Shown: positions 8,789 through 18,625, numbered from the stretch's first letter. The stretch: DNA of 45,178 nucleotides from Candidatus Zhuqueibacterota bacterium (GCA_016931935.1 JAFGDW010000211.1:1-45178), one strand, 5' to 3'. Program-made: numbers and translations. The notes: generated from the letters alone by a model not told the origin.

Positions 8789-9283
8789 CGCGTTTCTCCG
8801 GCGTATTGATGTTTTTAGAAATAAATGGCAAAAAATAAAATCCAGACAATGAACTCCCGCAGCTACAACCTTTGGAGATAATCACATATTCAATCATCTG
8901 TAGGTTCATTTTTACCCTTTCGCATTTCATTTTTTATTCTTATTATGAAATGGCAACTATCCGGTTGTCAAGTATAATGCGCAATATGGTGCAATTACGC
9001 GGAAGAAATAAGTCAACATTTTGTGGATTGCTCATATGTTGTAGCTCGTTTTCCGGATTAGGTACAAGAATTAAATAACTTGGCCATGTATTAATAAATT
9101 GAAATTAATCCATGATTTCCCCCCCTTCGAAGGAGGCAGGGGGGATGTCAAAATTGAACAACTTAATTAATTCTCATTGCTTAGTTATCCGATTATCTTA
9201 CGTGAAATTTTTCCCAGCAAAAAATAAAAACGGGGAAATTCCAAATTCCATTTCCGTCTAGTAATAAATGGCAGGAGGTAGAA
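8789..9283. repeat. Divergent intergenic region with a C/G-run inverted repeat
   Basis: This is the space between the aspartokinase promoter and the M48 protease gene. The only structured element is at 9120-9144: a run of six C, a spacer containing TTCGAAGG, then six G followed by ATG. The same catCCCCC...GGGGGatg style occurs in the hairpin at 20611-20679, so both may belong to one dispersed repeat family. A 68-codon open frame at 8872-9078 has no Shine-Dalgarno sequence and no recognisable protein character. No other gene is seen. Confidence 0.35.
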
Positions 9284-11125
9284 ATGTCATTATTGATTCA
9301 AGGCAAACAATTTCACTGTAAATTATGTATCGTAATTCTTATGTTGTTTGCCACGTGTCTTCCATCTGGTCGTCTTCGTGCCGATGATTTGCAAACATCT
9401 TCAAGTCCAGAAATGAAAATTGATTACTGGCTTAGTAATTTTAATCAAATCATTGATAGTGAAAAGGCGCAGATTGCCAGTGATGTATTCAACAGGATTT
9501 TTGCAGTTTCTGACAAGCCGATCGATATTCTTCCGCAACTGTATGTTTTCTCCGATTTGGCATTACAGCAGTTGGTGGCCTTGCCCGATGGTTCCATTAT
9601 TTTGCCGGAGAAGGTTATCGATTTTTGTTTGCGGAATAAAGATGCAGGCAAGGCTCAATTGGCGTTTTTAATTGGCCACGAATTAAAGCATGTGGTGAAG
9701 AGCGATTATTGGAAGCTGAATCAGATTATGCAATTTGTGGATGATGTAAAAAAGCAGGATCAGACCAAAGAATTTCGTAACATCCTTGAAAAAATTCATG
9801 CGCTGCCGGTAATGACATATCGTAAGGAAATGGAAACACAGGCGGATGAATACGGAATTTTATACGCGGCGCTGGCCGGATTTCCGGTGGCGTCGATTGT
9901 GTCGCCAACAAATAGTTTTATTTCTGACTATTATCGTGCAGCCAAAATTAATATCCATGGCGATCTGACGAATAATTCGTTGAAAGAGCGAATTGATGCA
10001 TTAAATTTACGGCTGGAACGGATTCAACAGAATATCCCGCTGTTTGAAATAGGAACAAAATTGTATGTGATCAGCCAGTTTGATGAAGCCATTGATTTGC
10101 TGACGAAATTTTTAGCGCAGTACCCGTCGCGGGAGGTGTACAATAATATCGGACTATGTCACTATCAGTTAGCATTACAGAATTATCTGAAATTGCAGCC
10201 GGAGAGTATGGCGACCAATCCGAATTTTATCTATCTATTGTCACTCCAGTTCGATCCGGCTTCACGCTATGTGCTGGTCACACGGAATGTCAATAATAAA
10301 TATCAGACAAAATTTCGGTATCATATTGAATCGGCAATTGTGAATTTTGAAAAGGCGAAAGAGCTGGATAAATTTTACGCTGTTGCCAGCAACAATCTCG
10401 GTTGCGCCCATTTATTGAAAGGAAATCTGGAGTTCGCCCAGGGCTACATTAAAAATGCAATCGAATTGAATACCGATTACGCAGAAGCATATAATAATCT
10501 GGCGATAACGTATCTCGCACAGCAAAATTATGCATCTGCCGAGAAATATCTGTCGCGCGCGATTCAGCTTCGACCGAGCTATGCGGAGCCGTACTATAAT
10601 TTATCGGTTGCCAACCAACGATTGAAAAATAAAGATGTCGCAATGCAATTCTATCAAAATTTCATGCATTTGGCGCCATTTAGTTTGTTTACACAGCGTC
10701 TCGCTGATATGCTGAACGAACCGCTGCAAACAGAGCCGGTGACATTTTGGTGGGAACCGATCGATGGTGTGCTTCCGACAAATATTTCATTGAAGCATCA
10801 GGCTGAATATCAATCATTTCGTACCGAAGCCGGTGTGGTGACCATGTGGCACAAAGCAGACGATTCAGTCGAGTACTCGCTTTACGCTACCGATCAGAAT
10901 GCCAAGAAAATTATTATGATTCAGGCGAATGAGAATTATGCTAAATCAACGGTCAGAAATATTAAAATTGGCAGTCCGCTTAGTGCTGTTCAGACGAGTT
11001 ATAATGTGCCATGCACACGTGTTTCGGTAACGACCGGTGAATATCTGATATATGCTAATTTAAAGCTGATATTTAATATTGTTGATAACCATGTTCGGAG
11101 CTGGTTTCTTTATGATATTTTTTAA
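9284..11125 (+). CDS. Secreted M48-family zinc metalloprotease with TPR repeats
   Basis: A 613-residue exported protein with an excellent AGGAGGT Shine-Dalgarno and a signal peptide (about 1-33). Residues 132-136 are HELKH, the zinc-binding HExxH motif. The third ligand region ETQAD (E184, D188) fits the M48 ExxxD signature, so the protease looks catalytically intact. From about residue 330 to 470 there are three or more TPR units (for example YAEAYNNLAITYLAQQNYA). The last 120 residues form an unrecognised beta-rich domain. The architecture recalls BepA/YfgC-type periplasmic proteases that act in outer-membrane protein quality control. It is upstream of a sigma/anti-sigma pair and surface proteins, separated by a repeat-rich gap, so a functional link is only suggestive. 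Confidence 0.85.
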   Translation: MSLLIQGKQFHCKLCIVILMLFATCLPSGRLRADDLQTSSSPEMKIDYWLSNFNQIIDSEKAQIASDVFNRIFAVSDKPIDILPQLYVFSDLALQQLVALPDGSIILPEKVIDFCLRNKDAGKAQLAFLIGHELKHVVKSDYWKLNQIMQFVDDVKKQDQTKEFRNILEKIHALPVMTYRKEMETQADEYGILYAALAGFPVASIVSPTNSFISDYYRAAKINIHGDLTNNSLKERIDALNLRLERIQQNIPLFEIGTKLYVISQFDEAIDLLTKFLAQYPSREVYNNIGLCHYQLALQNYLKLQPESMATNPNFIYLLSLQFDPASRYVLVTRNVNNKYQTKFRYHIESAIVNFEKAKELDKFYAVASNNLGCAHLLKGNLEFAQGYIKNAIELNTDYAEAYNNLAITYLAQQNYASAEKYLSRAIQLRPSYAEPYYNLSVANQRLKNKDVAMQFYQNFMHLAPFSLFTQRLADMLNEPLQTEPVTFWWEPIDGVLPTNISLKHQAEYQSFRTEAGVVTMWHKADDSVEYSLYATDQNAKKIIMIQANENYAKSTVRNIKIGSPLSAVQTSYNVPCTRVSVTTGEYLIYANLKLIFNIVDNHVRSWFLYDIF

Positions 11126-11459
11126 TCGCGATGAGCTTATCGTTTGTACTTAATATTCAACAAATGAATTTTAATAAGTCGCAAAAAACAAGTATCAAAT
11201 TACAAATAAATCTCAATAATCAATCACCAAATTCAAAACAAACGTGAATCTAATTGCTACTTCTAAAGCAACGCCACTAATTTAAGATTGGCACGTCATT
11301 CTGAGTCAGGGTTTCTTGCGGACGAAGATTCTTATACCACGTAACCTTCTGTGGTCCGCGATTCTTCACTCCGCGCCGCTTGGTTCAGAACGACGGTACA
11401 TTTCCTTAACTTAACGACATTTAATTTAAAATGATCAAAACATGCAGTCAGGATTTTCA
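11126..11459. repeat. Intergenic composite repeat (A-rich degenerate repeat plus inverted repeat)
   Basis: No gene is seen. Bases of about 11178-11247 are a degenerate A-rich repeat built from AAATTACAAAT-, CAAATTCAAAAC-like units. Bases 11294-11304 (CGTCATTCTGA) and 11385-11395 (TCAGAACGACG) pair as an inverted repeat with one mismatch. They enclose GAAGATTCTT and GATTCTTC segments. This resembles the GTCATTCTGAGCGAAG-type intergenic repeats I recall from many environmental bacterial genomes. The relationship is from memory and was not searched. Confidence 0.5.
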
Positions 11460-12350
11460 ATGAACGACAAACAATTCGTCGATACAATTCTCGCACACGA
11501 TGAATCTGCCTGGCATCAATTTGTGGATCAGTTTACGGATTCCGTTTTCAGCCTCGCAAAACGCTGGACACAACGCGAGACTCTCAAGGCAGATAAACAT
11601 CAGACACGCCAATTTACAAATCCTGTGACCGGAGAAATATCGGATTATAATGATGACACCGTGGAAGCGTACCTGTGGTTATTTGAGCAATTGCGGAACA
11701 AGTTGGCATCGTTTGAAGGCATTATTTCGCTGGAAAAATTTGTCTGGTCGAAATTGAATTCTCCCAATTTATTTAAGGATTATCTGGTGCACAAGTATGG
11801 CAAGCCAAATACTATTCCTAAAGTGCTGGAACATGCATCGGATGATGTCCGCAATGTGTTTGTACTCTGGCGCATGAAAAAATCGGACGAGCAAATTTTG
11901 TATAAATTACGAACGAAACATCAGGTCGAGCTGAAACTGGAAGAATTGTGGAATATTAAAAATGAGATATTGGTGATGTTGAGTGAAGCCGGCCTGCAGG
12001 ATTTGGTAATTCCCGGAATGAATATCGAACTAAACCAGCAATTAATGTCGAATTTTTCCGTTTCACCCGATGCAAATCAGGAAGACAGTACATTGCTCTA
12101 CCTGTCGCTGCTTGATTGTCTGAAAAAACTAGACCGTGAAGAACAACATTTGCTTAATCTGTTTTACGATAACGAATTCACCGCCAGTGAAATTTTGGAA
12201 CTGTATCAGCAAACTGAAAAGAAATTTTTAAACCGGATTGATAGCAATAAACTGAAAGCGAAAACCTTTTATAATTATCGGGAACGACTTATCGGTGAAT
12301 TACGAACTTGTATGGAAATTGAACCCCAACAGAAAGGCAGTGTTGGCTAA
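11460..12350 (+). CDS. Divergent RNA polymerase sigma factor (ECF-like)
   Basis: A protein of about 296 residues. The ATG at 11460 is chosen over the ATG at 11442 because it has a CAGGA Shine-Dalgarno and begins like sigma region 2 (FVDTILAHDESAWHQFVDQF). A second helix block around DDTVEAYLWLFEQLRNKL resembles the end of region 2. The C-terminal 90 residues (LLDCLKKLDREEQHLLNLF, then a helix-turn-helix-like segment and NYRERLIGELRTC) resemble region 4. A middle insert of about 100 residues is unusual and makes this longer than typical ECF sigmas. Its stop overlaps the start of a zinc-finger, single-helix membrane protein (TAATG), the usual sigma/anti-sigma arrangement. The two large T9SS substrates downstream are candidate targets, which is inference. 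Confidence 0.6.
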   Translation: MNDKQFVDTILAHDESAWHQFVDQFTDSVFSLAKRWTQRETLKADKHQTRQFTNPVTGEISDYNDDTVEAYLWLFEQLRNKLASFEGIISLEKFVWSKLNSPNLFKDYLVHKYGKPNTIPKVLEHASDDVRNVFVLWRMKKSDEQILYKLRTKHQVELKLEELWNIKNEILVMLSEAGLQDLVIPGMNIELNQQLMSNFSVSPDANQEDSTLLYLSLLDCLKKLDREEQHLLNLFYDNEFTASEILELYQQTEKKFLNRIDSNKLKAKTFYNYRERLIGELRTCMEIEPQQKGSVG

Positions 12351-13102
12351 TGAGCATAATTAATTCATCACATCCCGACGAGGAAATTCTCGTGGCTTAT
12401 ATTGAATCGACATTGCGAACAGGCAACTCGGAAATGGTTCGTAAACATGTTGCGACCTGCGACGACTGCTTTTTACGACTTGCCGTTTTGAAAAAAAACA
12501 TGAACAAAGAGAACGTAACACCACCTGAGAAAACTCCACCTGAACTTATTCGTCAGGCCAAGGATCTCGTTCCGGTAGAAGAGATTCGTGATACGCGTAA
12601 AGCAATAACGGATAAATCGTCATCCTCAATAAAATCCATATTGCAACACAAAATCCGAAATCTGTTTGCTCCGGTTCCTCGCTGGGGCTACGCGGTGGTC
12701 TTCGGCTTGGTTGTGCTTTGCGTGATACTCGTGTTCCGTACGCCGGCAGTTAAAAATATATCCATGGGCGATCAACTTGTTGTATCGAGTGCCGGCCCAT
12801 TGGGATTTGTCGACGGGCACGAAACAAGACCGTTTACTGGTATGAGGGTTGCGCTGTCCGACGATCAAAAAAACATAATTTTTACCTGGCCGGATGTTCC
12901 GGCTGCGTTGTACTATGATATTATTCTTTCTTATGGGGAATCGACCAGGCGGCTGACGCCTTTACCAGGTATTAATACCACTTCATTCATCGTGTCACGA
13001 AATGACATTGAAATGGCTCAATATTACATCTGGGCGATTCAGGGGAAATTGCAAAACGGTGATTATTTTGAAGCAAAGGCAAAATTTTTAATACACGAAT
13101 AA
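12350..13102 (+). CDS. Putative membrane anti-sigma factor with zinc-finger domain
   Basis: A 250-residue single-pass membrane protein. Residues of about 8-50 contain an anti-sigma zinc-finger pattern (HPDEEILVAYIE, then KHVATCDDC, giving H-x3-C-x2-C). A linker leads to one membrane helix at about 104-122. The outer part (about 150-250) is beta-rich and Fn3-like (FTWPDVPAALYYDIIL and QYYIWAIQGKL), which could sense an envelope signal. It is coupled to the sigma gene by a one-base TAATG overlap. In this family the zinc finger holds the sigma factor inactive until proteolysis or a signal releases it. Regulation of the downstream surface proteins is a reasonable guess only. Confidence 0.65.
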   Translation: MSIINSSHPDEEILVAYIESTLRTGNSEMVRKHVATCDDCFLRLAVLKKNMNKENVTPPEKTPPELIRQAKDLVPVEEIRDTRKAITDKSSSSIKSILQHKIRNLFAPVPRWGYAVVFGLVVLCVILVFRTPAVKNISMGDQLVVSSAGPLGFVDGHETRPFTGMRVALSDDQKNIIFTWPDVPAALYYDIILSYGESTRRLTPLPGINTTSFIVSRNDIEMAQYYIWAIQGKLQNGDYFEAKAKFLIHE

Positions 13103-13199
13103 TTTGTGAGTATTCCAAATCACTTTTCGCCAACCTGCCAATCATCTGTCAGTTTATTTGAAACTGTTTTTCCTGCACATATAAAAAAGGAGAAGTACA

Positions 13200-15674
13200 A
13201 TGAAGTTGCACATCATTACCTGTATTGCAATTCTTTTATTACTGCTGGTGGTAAATGCGCCTGCACAAACCCCCGGAACAATTAAATGGTCGTTCCCAAC
13301 AGGCGGCTCACTCGTGACACCGTTAGCAATTGACAATTCAGGAATCGTATTTGCCTGCGCGAGTGATGGCAAGCTCTATGCGATCAATGCCGATGGTTCC
13401 ACAAAATGGGATTTCAATGTTGCCGGAGAATCGATGTTTATGGCATCGATTGGTAGTGAAGGGTCGATTTATGTATTGTCCGATAAAAAGCTGTACGCGC
13501 TAACCAACTCTGGCGCACAGAAATGGGCGTATTCGGCGAGTTCGCCGCCTGCTATCGGAGGTAACGATCGCTTATATTTCGTCACCGATGGTAAAAAGCT
13601 AAAATCAGCGGAATTAAATGGAACAATAAACTGGACACATACTTTTAGTGACTCCGTTTTTTTTGTACCAGCGCTCGGTCCGGATGGGACAATTTATGTC
13701 ACAACATTTGACCTGTATGCAATAAACCCGGACGGGAATGAAAAATGGCATTATTCAGCTACAAAAACCGGAATGGAATTTATTTCGTCATCACCGGTGA
13801 TTGCTAGTGATGGGACAGTTTATATTAACGTACTCTCCTTCACAGAATCTTTTGACATGCAAACGCGTCTGTACGCCATTGATGGGAGCGGAAAAGAAAA
13901 GTGGACATATAAAGTCGGAAATTTTTTCTGTTCGCTCCCCGTGCTGGGAATAGATGGAACTATCTATATCAATTCGGATGACTCTAATATCTACGCTGTA
14001 AATCCGGATGGTTCATTGAAATGGAAGAAAAAGAAACCTGGTAGCAGTATTCAGATTTATGATCTGCCGGTGTCGCCATCGATTGGCAGCAATGGCTCGC
14101 TTGTTTTTGGGTATAACGGAAATTGCTATTCGTTTTCATCAACTGGCGATGTGGAATGGACATACAAAACCAATCAGTCCGATTATGTCACCGATGCCTC
14201 TATTCTGCATGATGGGACTATTTATTTTGGCTGCGGGAAAAATGTATTTGCCGTTCACAGCAATTCCGGAGGATTGGCGGAATCCGCCTGGCCAAAAATA
14301 TTTGGCGGCAATCAGAACATGCAACGGCCAGATGACCCGGCTGCGATTTTTGAAAATGATATTGGTGTCGCAGCAGTTCATTTGCCGGCAGACATCACAG
14401 TCGGGAGCGCTGTTACAATTTCAGCTCTGGTTAAAAATTATGGTTCCATCAGTCAAAGTAATCTTCAGGTAAGCTATCAAATCAATTCTGATAATCCGGT
14501 CGTTGAAAATTTTTCAGTATCGGTCCCGTCCCTGGAAACAGCGGAAATTAATTTCAGCATACCCTGGGTTCCATCTGCTGTCGGTAATTATACTGTCACC
14601 GTTCGTACAAATTTAATCGGCGACGAAAAACCGGAAAATGATGCACAATCGACTGCTGTGGTCGCGTTATATGACAAGGATGTTGGCATTACAGGCATTG
14701 AAATTCCCGCGTATACTGCTATTCATGCACCAGTAAAAATAAAAGTGAATGTGAAAAATTTCGGTAGTGAACCGCAGTCGAATTTTGCCATTAAATATCA
14801 GGTATCCGACGGCACATCGGTAACCGAAACGTGTTCTCAATCCATTGCCAAAAATCAAACCGCGTCCGTGATATTCAGCGCGCCCTGGGCGCCAGGTTCG
14901 CTGGGCGATTATCAGGTGACGGCAGCCACGCAACTGAGCGGCGATCAAAATACGGCGAATGATAAGGCTAGTGCGTCCATCTCCGTCGTGAATGCCAGGT
15001 ATCTCGGTGCCTGGGAAGGACAAACCAGTCAGAATCGCTCGTTCTATTTTCATGTAAACGGCAATGATGAAATTGACAGTATTGCGATAGAAATCCGTGT
15101 GGATTTTGGCGGTGCACAATGCACTTATGTGTTTGGTAATTCAAGTTTAATTTCGATTGAGAATGATACATTTAAAGTGGAGGTGTTCGGCGGCATTGCC
15201 GTTCCGGCCGGTGAAAACAATCCAATTGTACATGGCACCTTTAAAAGTCCCGAGTTGTGTGATGGCTCCATCAGCAAATTTAGGGCCGCCGGCGGGATGT
15301 GCGGGAATCAAGTTATCTTTGGAACCGGTTATACAAATGCAGCCAAAACATGGTCGGCTAATCGTGATATGCAAACTATTGCCGTTGAAATGAAAAAGGC
15401 AGATCGACCAGATGAAATTAGGCTGTTACAAAATTATCCGAATCCATTCAATCCGCAAACGACGATTGAATATAAAATTTTGAACACTACCTGGGTATCC
15501 CTGAAAATATTTGATATAAATGGCCGTGAAATGATGACACTGGTCGACGGGGAACAAGCGCAGGGAAGTTATCAGGTAATTTTTGAAAATCGGCATTTGC
15601 CGAGCGGCGTCTATTTCTACCGGCTGATGACCGATACGGATATTCAGTATAAAAAGATGACGATTGTGAAGTAA
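13200..15674 (+). CDS. T9SS-exported PQQ-like beta-propeller protein with CARDB domains
   Basis: An 824-residue secreted protein with an AAGGAG Shine-Dalgarno and a signal peptide ending near NAPAQ. Residues of about 25-365 carry repeated PQQ-like blade motifs (G-x-IY, LYAINADGS-KW, IYAVNPDGSLKWK), enough for a full propeller. Two CARDB-type adhesion domains follow (about 385-490 and 495-600). Next come a beta-domain of about 120 residues and a C-terminal type IX sorting domain with the motif LLQNYPNPFNPQTTIEY and the end GVYFYRLMTDT. The sorting domain is normally cleaved as the protein is attached to, or released from, the surface. It follows the anti-sigma gene by about 100 bases. A binding or surface-coat role fits; no enzyme domain is visible. 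Confidence 0.85.
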   Translation: MKLHIITCIAILLLLLVVNAPAQTPGTIKWSFPTGGSLVTPLAIDNSGIVFACASDGKLYAINADGSTKWDFNVAGESMFMASIGSEGSIYVLSDKKLYALTNSGAQKWAYSASSPPAIGGNDRLYFVTDGKKLKSAELNGTINWTHTFSDSVFFVPALGPDGTIYVTTFDLYAINPDGNEKWHYSATKTGMEFISSSPVIASDGTVYINVLSFTESFDMQTRLYAIDGSGKEKWTYKVGNFFCSLPVLGIDGTIYINSDDSNIYAVNPDGSLKWKKKKPGSSIQIYDLPVSPSIGSNGSLVFGYNGNCYSFSSTGDVEWTYKTNQSDYVTDASILHDGTIYFGCGKNVFAVHSNSGGLAESAWPKIFGGNQNMQRPDDPAAIFENDIGVAAVHLPADITVGSAVTISALVKNYGSISQSNLQVSYQINSDNPVVENFSVSVPSLETAEINFSIPWVPSAVGNYTVTVRTNLIGDEKPENDAQSTAVVALYDKDVGITGIEIPAYTAIHAPVKIKVNVKNFGSEPQSNFAIKYQVSDGTSVTETCSQSIAKNQTASVIFSAPWAPGSLGDYQVTAATQLSGDQNTANDKASASISVVNARYLGAWEGQTSQNRSFYFHVNGNDEIDSIAIEIRVDFGGAQCTYVFGNSSLISIENDTFKVEVFGGIAVPAGENNPIVHGTFKSPELCDGSISKFRAAGGMCGNQVIFGTGYTNAAKTWSANRDMQTIAVEMKKADRPDEIRLLQNYPNPFNPQTTIEYKILNTTWVSLKIFDINGREMMTLVDGEQAQGSYQVIFENRHLPSGVYFYRLMTDTDIQYKKMTIVK

Positions 15675-15715
15675 TGAAGTGATGCAGCATCAATCAAATA
15701 AACTAGGAGAATAAG

Positions 15716-17908
15716 ATGCGGCGGTTTAATCTCGTACTGCTTTTATATCTGGCTATTTCAGTCATGTTCCCGATAAATTTAATTGCAAATCCGAATTCTG
15801 ATGCTTTTGTTGTCAATGATTCAACACGCTATTGCAATGCTCCAACTATCGCTTTAGACGGCACAGGACATTTCACGATTTCCTGGTCTGATGAGGCCGG
15901 AGTTTATTTTCAACAATATGATCAGACTGGCACAGCTATTGGTTCTAATGTACAAGCTAACAAACCGGAAGATATATATTCCTATTCTGATCCAGCAATT
16001 GGTATGAATGACCAGGGACAATTTGTACTTGCATGGGGATATCGGGATTTTGCTGTAATACCCAATATTTATGTTCGCAGATTTGATCAGCTTGGTAACG
16101 CACAAGGCAATCCAGTCCTGGTGAATGAAGAATCCGGCTGGATTGTTCATGGGCAACGATCGGCAATTGATAAAGATGGCAATTATGTAATTACCTGGCA
16201 TCTTAGTGATGGATTTAAATATAATGTCTTGCTTCAGCGTTTTAATGCGAGCGGAAATTTAATGCGTGTTAATGAAAAACCATATGATGATACTTTAGAG
16301 CCGGATGCTTCGGAGCCTGCAATTGTGATGAAAGAAAATGGTGGTTTCATAATCGTTTGGTCAGATCGGAGAAATGGTGTTGGTGATATTTATTTACAGC
16401 ATTTCAGTAATGATGGCACACGGCAGGGGACGAATGAAAAAGTGAATGATGATGCGGAAAATAAGAATCAAAATCAGCCTGCAATCGCGATGGATGCAGG
16501 AGGTAGTTTTGTGATCGCATGGGCAGATGCTCGAAATGGTTATCGAAAAGATGATATTTACTTCCAACGATATGATAGTAACGGAAACAAGTTTGGCATT
16601 AATGAAAAAGCGAATGAAAATATACAGGGAACCTTTCAGCAAAATCCATTCGTGGCTATGGATGCTAATGGACGATTTGTGATTATATGGGAAGAATATC
16701 TCGATGGTTCTTCAGTCTCAACTCGTAAGTCACCAGATATTATTGGACAACGATATGATAACGATGGATCATCTATTGGAACCAATTCATTACTGGTCGA
16801 TCGTGACCTCGATGCAAATTATTATATTCCTCCAAAGATGGTTGCAAATTCGGAAAATATTATTATTACATGGAATGATAATTATAATATTTATGCAAAA
16901 ATATTTAGCTGGGATTGGCCAGCCCAGGAATTGTACACACTGACAACTGCCGCAATGCCAGCAAATGGAGGAAGCATCACACTGGATCCCATCAAGGATA
17001 AATATGCTTATGGTGAATCAGTTTCGATTCACGCGAATGCGAATCTGGGGTATATATTTGATCACTGGGACGGTGATGTCACAGGAAATGATAATCCGGC
17101 TATTATTACAATGGATGGAAATAAAAATATCACTGCTTATTTTGTTAATGCCCCCACTTATACGTTATCGATTACAATATTGCCCGACTATTGCGGACAT
17201 ATTAGTGCAAATCCAGGTAAATTCGAATATATCGCTGGTGAAGTTGTTACCTTAACCGCAATACCGGATTTTGAAGAATATCAATTTGACTATTGGAGTG
17301 GTGATCTCTCCGGAAATGATAATCCAATTTCGATAACTATGGATGGGAATAAAAATATAACCGCTCATTTTGTTCAAATGTATAGAATGACCGTCTCTGT
17401 CGAGCCCGATGATGCAGGTAGCGTTACTATCGATCCTGAAAAATTTTTGTACATCTGGGGTGAGACTGTGCATTTAACCGCAAATCCAAATCCAGGTTAT
17501 TCATTTGATTATTGGAGTGGTGTAGACGAGTCCAATTTATACTATTCAAATCCATTTGAATTATATGTCTATGACTTTTTAAATGTTATTGCTCATTTCA
17601 AATCCACAACAGATATCGATTTGGATAAAAGCAAGCAAACACCAACCGAGTATTGCCTGTATCAGAACTATCCCAATCCATTTAATCCGACAACCAATCT
17701 GAGATTCATGCTACCAAAACCGGACCATGTCTCACTAAAAATTTATAACTTAACCGGCGAACAAATAGCTACCATCGTTGAGTGTAATTATCCTGTGGGA
17801 GAATACAATTTTCAATGGTCGGCTGAAGGATTTGCCAACGGTATATATCTATACAGAATAGTGACAAGTGAATTTACTCAAACCAGGAAGTTAATTGTGC
17901 AGAAATAA
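15716..17908 (+). CDS. T9SS-exported protein with repeat propeller and InlB B-type repeats
   Basis: A 730-residue secreted protein with an AGGAG Shine-Dalgarno and a signal peptide ending near LIANP. Residues of about 30-400 are six to seven repeats of about 55-60 residues with the pattern AIAMD-GGSFVIAWADARNG- -DIYFQRYD-NG, which suggests a beta-propeller. Residues of about 405-640 hold three divergent InlB B-type repeats (GSITLDP, GESVSIHANANLGY, F-DHWDGDVTGNDNP, MDGNKNITAYF). The C-terminal 80 residues are a type IX sorting domain (LYQNYPNPFNPTTNLRF). Spacing after the PQQ-propeller gene is 41 bases, so they probably share a transcript. The function is likely adhesive or structural. It looks more AT-rich than its upstream neighbours. 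Confidence 0.85.
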   Translation: MRRFNLVLLLYLAISVMFPINLIANPNSDAFVVNDSTRYCNAPTIALDGTGHFTISWSDEAGVYFQQYDQTGTAIGSNVQANKPEDIYSYSDPAIGMNDQGQFVLAWGYRDFAVIPNIYVRRFDQLGNAQGNPVLVNEESGWIVHGQRSAIDKDGNYVITWHLSDGFKYNVLLQRFNASGNLMRVNEKPYDDTLEPDASEPAIVMKENGGFIIVWSDRRNGVGDIYLQHFSNDGTRQGTNEKVNDDAENKNQNQPAIAMDAGGSFVIAWADARNGYRKDDIYFQRYDSNGNKFGINEKANENIQGTFQQNPFVAMDANGRFVIIWEEYLDGSSVSTRKSPDIIGQRYDNDGSSIGTNSLLVDRDLDANYYIPPKMVANSENIIITWNDNYNIYAKIFSWDWPAQELYTLTTAAMPANGGSITLDPIKDKYAYGESVSIHANANLGYIFDHWDGDVTGNDNPAIITMDGNKNITAYFVNAPTYTLSITILPDYCGHISANPGKFEYIAGEVVTLTAIPDFEEYQFDYWSGDLSGNDNPISITMDGNKNITAHFVQMYRMTVSVEPDDAGSVTIDPEKFLYIWGETVHLTANPNPGYSFDYWSGVDESNLYYSNPFELYVYDFLNVIAHFKSTTDIDLDKSKQTPTEYCLYQNYPNPFNPTTNLRFMLPKPDHVSLKIYNLTGEQIATIVECNYPVGEYNFQWSAEGFANGIYLYRIVTSEFTQTRKLIVQK

Positions 17909-18040
17909 CTATTTTGAAACCAAATTTTCATAGTTTGTTAAAATCCATAATGCCGTGACATTGGGAGATAATGCGCTGGCATAGTCAATTCACTTTCAAT
18001 ATATGTCGTATCCACATAACTCAAACGATACGGAGGAAAC

Positions 18041-18625
18041 ATGCATCGCTTTACATTTGCACTCGGTATTTTAGTCTGCTGTCTGGCTGTTCAATTATCT
18101 GCACAGGAACAAATTCTTACTTTGGGACTCGGACTCTCAAAAGATATGCGCACTGGTGACAATATGTGGAATCCCGGCTTGCAGTTCAAAGGTTCTTTTT
18201 TTAAAAAATCCACGGAGCGGCTATGGTACGGCCTCAATGTCGCTTATAACAAGTGGAATTTTGATGAGAGCACGTACGAAGCATCATCCGGTTACTCCAT
18301 TGACAGCGCCGAAGGATCACTTACCTTGATCGAGTTAGCGCCGTCGCTGCGGATTCCACTCGGCCAGGGTGCGGTCTGCCTTCGGGTCGGCGCCGGATTG
18401 TTCTTCGTGTCCGAAGCGGATGTGGAAATCAGGGAGACCGGTCGGTCTGGCTGGAGCACAACAACACTTACCAGCGAAGGAGGCACCGGCCTGGCATTCC
18501 AGCCGGGAGTTGAAGTATCAATCGGCTCCATTTCAATTGTTCCACTCTATTCCGTATATATGTTGAACAGCGAAGTTTTTAATCATATCGCCGTCACTGC
18601 CGAGCTAAAACTTAATTTGAAATAG
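18041..18625 (+). CDS. Small outer-membrane beta-barrel protein
   Basis: A 194-residue exported protein with a CGGAGG Shine-Dalgarno and a signal peptide (cleavage near LSAQEQ). It shows alternating hydrophobic strands through to the end (for example LWYGLNVAYNKWNFD, GAVCLRVGAGLFFV, AVTAELKLNLK), ending in a hydrophobic residue pattern typical of an 8-stranded barrel. The family is not recognised more closely. It sits after the T9SS substrates and is followed by strong hairpins at 18645-18720, which end this transcript. A role in anchoring or sensing in the outer membrane is only a guess. Confidence 0.65.
   Translation: MHRFTFALGILVCCLAVQLSAQEQILTLGLGLSKDMRTGDNMWNPGLQFKGSFFKKSTERLWYGLNVAYNKWNFDESTYEASSGYSIDSAEGSLTLIELAPSLRIPLGQGAVCLRVGAGLFFVSEADVEIRETGRSGWSTTTLTSEGGTGLAFQPGVEVSIGSISIVPLYSVYMLNSEVFNHIAVTAELKLNLK

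Noticed and set aside
8872..9078. 68-codon open frame between aspartokinase and the M48 gene
   Set aside because: No Shine-Dalgarno sequence, low-complexity hydrophobic translation and no family likeness; it lies in a divergent promoter region.
14667..15119. 150-codon minus-strand frame within the PQQ-propeller gene
   Set aside because: It is antisense to the CARDB domains; no start signal or coding character.
18041..18625. Lipocalin or secreted enzyme reading for the 194-residue protein
   Set aside because: No active-site or lipocalin motif; the even strand pattern and C-terminal hydrophobic end fit an outer-membrane barrel better.
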